Source: Candidatus Doudnabacteria bacterium RIFCSPHIGHO2_02_FULL_46_11
GTDB taxonomy: Bacteria; Patescibacteriota; Doudnabacteria; UBA920; 2-02-FULL-46-11
Assembly (NCBI GenBank): GCA_001779955.1
Contig: MFES01000006.1
Coordinates: 1-6,159, forward strand
DNA: 6,159 nucleotides
Reading direction: 5' to 3'
In this document: positions 5,092 to 6,159 of the stretch, piece after piece
Position numbering within the stretch: position 1 is the first letter of the stretch
Layout of the letters: each line of letters begins with the position of its first letter
Translations under genes and position numbers: made by a program
The notes under the pieces: model-generated
The model's database searches: none
What the model was told of the DNA's origin: nothing
Seen by the model: the letters and a program-made list of their open reading frames with translations, nothing else

Positions 5092-5208
5092 ATTTATTAA
5101 TTTAACAATTTCTAATTTCCAATTTCTAAACAATTTCTGAATGTTTATTAAATTTTGAAATTAAATCATTGTTTGAAAATTTTAAATTGAAAATTGAGAA
5201 ATTAATTA
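5092..5208. repeat. AT-rich repeat gap between pilB and the receiver gene
   Basis: AATTTC occurs at 5107, 5114, 5121 and 5132, the first three in a 7-bp tandem register. CAATTTCT occurs at 5106-5113 and 5131-5138. AATTTCTAAACAAT (5121-5134) and ATTGTTTGAAAATT (5168-5181) are inverted copies matching at 12 of 14. Bases 5167-5180 recur inverted at 1-14. No gene, clear promoter or Shine-Dalgarno stands out from the low-complexity background, although initiation for the receiver gene may occur here. Confidence 0.55.
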
Positions 5209-6159
5209 TTATTGGCCGGTTTCGCGCAATACTTCTTCAATGGTTGTCGTGCCCATTAAAACTTTAATAAAGCCGTCTTGCCGGAGCGTGATCATGCCCC
5301 CAGCCAGGGCTGCCTGCAAAATTTTATTGGGTGAAGCTTTTTGCAAAGTTAGTTCAGCCACTTCCTTGGTCATTTCGATGGCCTCATATATTCCACGCCT
5401 ACCTTTATAGCCCTGATTGTTGCACTTTTTGCAGCCGACCGCTTTATAAACTTTGGGATCCTGAAGGTTGAGACCTTTTAATTCTTCTTCGGGTACGCCC
5501 TTGAGTTCTCTGGCTAACATATCCTTTATTTCCTGGGTGACCGGAGTGATTTTTTTGCAGTCATCGCAAAGCACTCTAACCAATCTCTGGGCGGCAATGG
5601 CATTAAGGCTGGCCACAATCAGGAAAGGCTCAATGCCCATGTCTATCAAACGCGGTATGGCGCCGACCGCGTCATTGGTGTGCAGGGTCGAAAACACCAA
5701 GTGGCCGGTGAGGGCCGAATGCACGGCAAGCTCGGCTGTTTCGCGATCTCTGATCTCACCGACTAAAATGATATTGGGGTCTTGCCGCAGGATGCTGCGC
5801 AAGCCTGAAGCAAAAGTAAAACCAATTTCCGGATTTACCTGACCTTGGTTCGCGCCGGGCAACAAATATTCAACCGGATCTTCAAGAGTCACAATGTTTA
5901 CCCCCGGTTTATTAAGTTGTGAAAGGGCGACAAAAAGGGTGGTGGATTTTCCGGAACCGGTCGGCCCGGTAACAAGCAGCATGCCATGGGCCTTGGCCGC
6001 GGCGTTGATTACGACTTGCTCGCGCTGGCCTATTAAACCAAGCTCTTTGAAAGATGGGATGCTGTCGGCGCGGGTTAAAGAACGCATGACCACTTTCTCC
6101 CCGTAAGCCGTCGGGAAAGTCGAAATGCGAAAATCGACATCTTCATCATTCCATCGGAA
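5209..6159 (-). CDS. pilB: Type IV pilus extension ATPase PilB, C-terminal part (5' end beyond the window)
   Basis: PilB is the hexameric cytoplasmic ATPase that drives pilus assembly at the PilC platform. The frame is open to the window edge. The first visible residues, including DVDFRISTFPTAYGEKVVMR, match the GspE/PilB core, so the GTG at 6093 is internal and not the start. About 316 residues are visible, and family length implies some 250 missing, including the N-terminal MshEN-type domain. Counting from the edge: Walker A GPTGSGKST (65-73), Asp box TLEDPVEY (91-98), Walker B IILVGEIRD (130-138) with the catalytic Glu near 135, and His box GHLVFSTLHTND (152-163). Two CxxC pairs (about C198/C201 and C243/C246) form the tetracysteine zinc site typical of PilB/GspE and absent from PilT. 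The end, GTTTIEEVLRETGQ, is canonical. It is the first gene visible in the transcriptional order. Confidence 0.96.
   Translation of the reverse strand, partial: FRWNDEDVDFRISTFPTAYGEKVVMRSLTRADSIPSFKELGLIGQREQVVINAAAKAHGMLLVTGPTGSGKSTTLFVALSQLNKPGVNIVTLEDPVEYLLPGANQGQVNPEIGFTFASGLRSILRQDPNIILVGEIRDRETAELAVHSALTGHLVFSTLHTNDAVGAIPRLIDMGIEPFLIVASLNAIAAQRLVRVLCDDCKKITPVTQEIKDMLARELKGVPEEELKGLNLQDPKVYKAVGCKKCNNQGYKGRRGIYEAIEMTKEVAELTLQKASPNKILQAALAGGMITLRQDGFIKVLMGTTTIEEVLRETGQ

Noticed and set aside
5092..5133. N-terminal extension of the receiver gene from a TTG codon
   Set aside because: The additional 14 residues come from the AATTTC repeat region, and the receiver fold starts at the ATG at 5091.
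5101..5208. Promoter for the receiver gene
   Set aside because: Several TAAAAT-like hexamers occur, but in such low-complexity AT-rich DNA none has a convincing -35 partner.
6091..6093. GTG as the start of pilB
   Set aside because: The frame stays open to the window edge and the upstream codons encode the conserved RISTFPTAYGEK segment, so the gene is truncated by the window.

Overview
This window is a type IV pilus (T4P) assembly cluster. All seven coding regions lie on the minus strand, so the transcriptional order runs from the right edge to the left: pilB (5' end beyond the window) – stand-alone receiver protein – pilT – pilC – type IV pilin-like protein A – type IV pilin-like protein B – pilD. 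The set covers extension ATPase, retraction ATPase, inner-membrane platform, two prepilins and the prepilin peptidase/methylase. No secretin, pilM/N/O/P or sensor kinase is visible here, and the sequence beyond the window is unknown.

The likely source is a Patescibacteria/CPR-type bacterium (Parcubacteria-like), probably from a metagenome. This is an inference from several points. The pilin helix sequence around ARxKARDAxRxSDxxxLQTALEL is typical of pilins from that group. The T4P cluster is compact. Gaps between genes hold AT-rich or TTGAGGGTT-type repeats, and clear Shine-Dalgarno sites are scarce. TGA appears to be a true stop (end of the receiver gene), which argues against the Gracilibacteria/Absconditabacteria code. 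No rRNA or tRNA is present to confirm the assignment.

Layout on plus coordinates: 1-118, AT-rich tail with a terminator-like hairpin after pilD; 119-871, pilD; 884-1330 and 1355-1858, two tandem pilins; 1859-2171, the longest non-coding stretch, holding a good promoter candidate, a folded pilin leader and a GC-rich palindromic segment; 2172-3350, pilC; 3351-3478, almost entirely a long inverted repeat; 3479-4585, pilT; 4586-4716, repeat- and hairpin-rich gap; 4717-5091, receiver protein; 5092-5208, AT-rich repeat gap; 5209-6159, partial pilB.

The inferred workflow is as follows. PilD cleaves and N-methylates the two prepilins. PilC anchors the motor in the membrane. PilB and PilT drive extension and retraction, and the receiver protein between the two motor genes is a plausible control element. 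The pilins seem to have their own promoter and a structured leader. The genes themselves are conventional. The unusual content is between them: a 21-bp-arm inverted repeat filling the pilT-pilC gap, a small perfect palindrome bracketed by exact 7-bp direct repeats, and a possible start-codon-sequestering fold at the first pilin gene.
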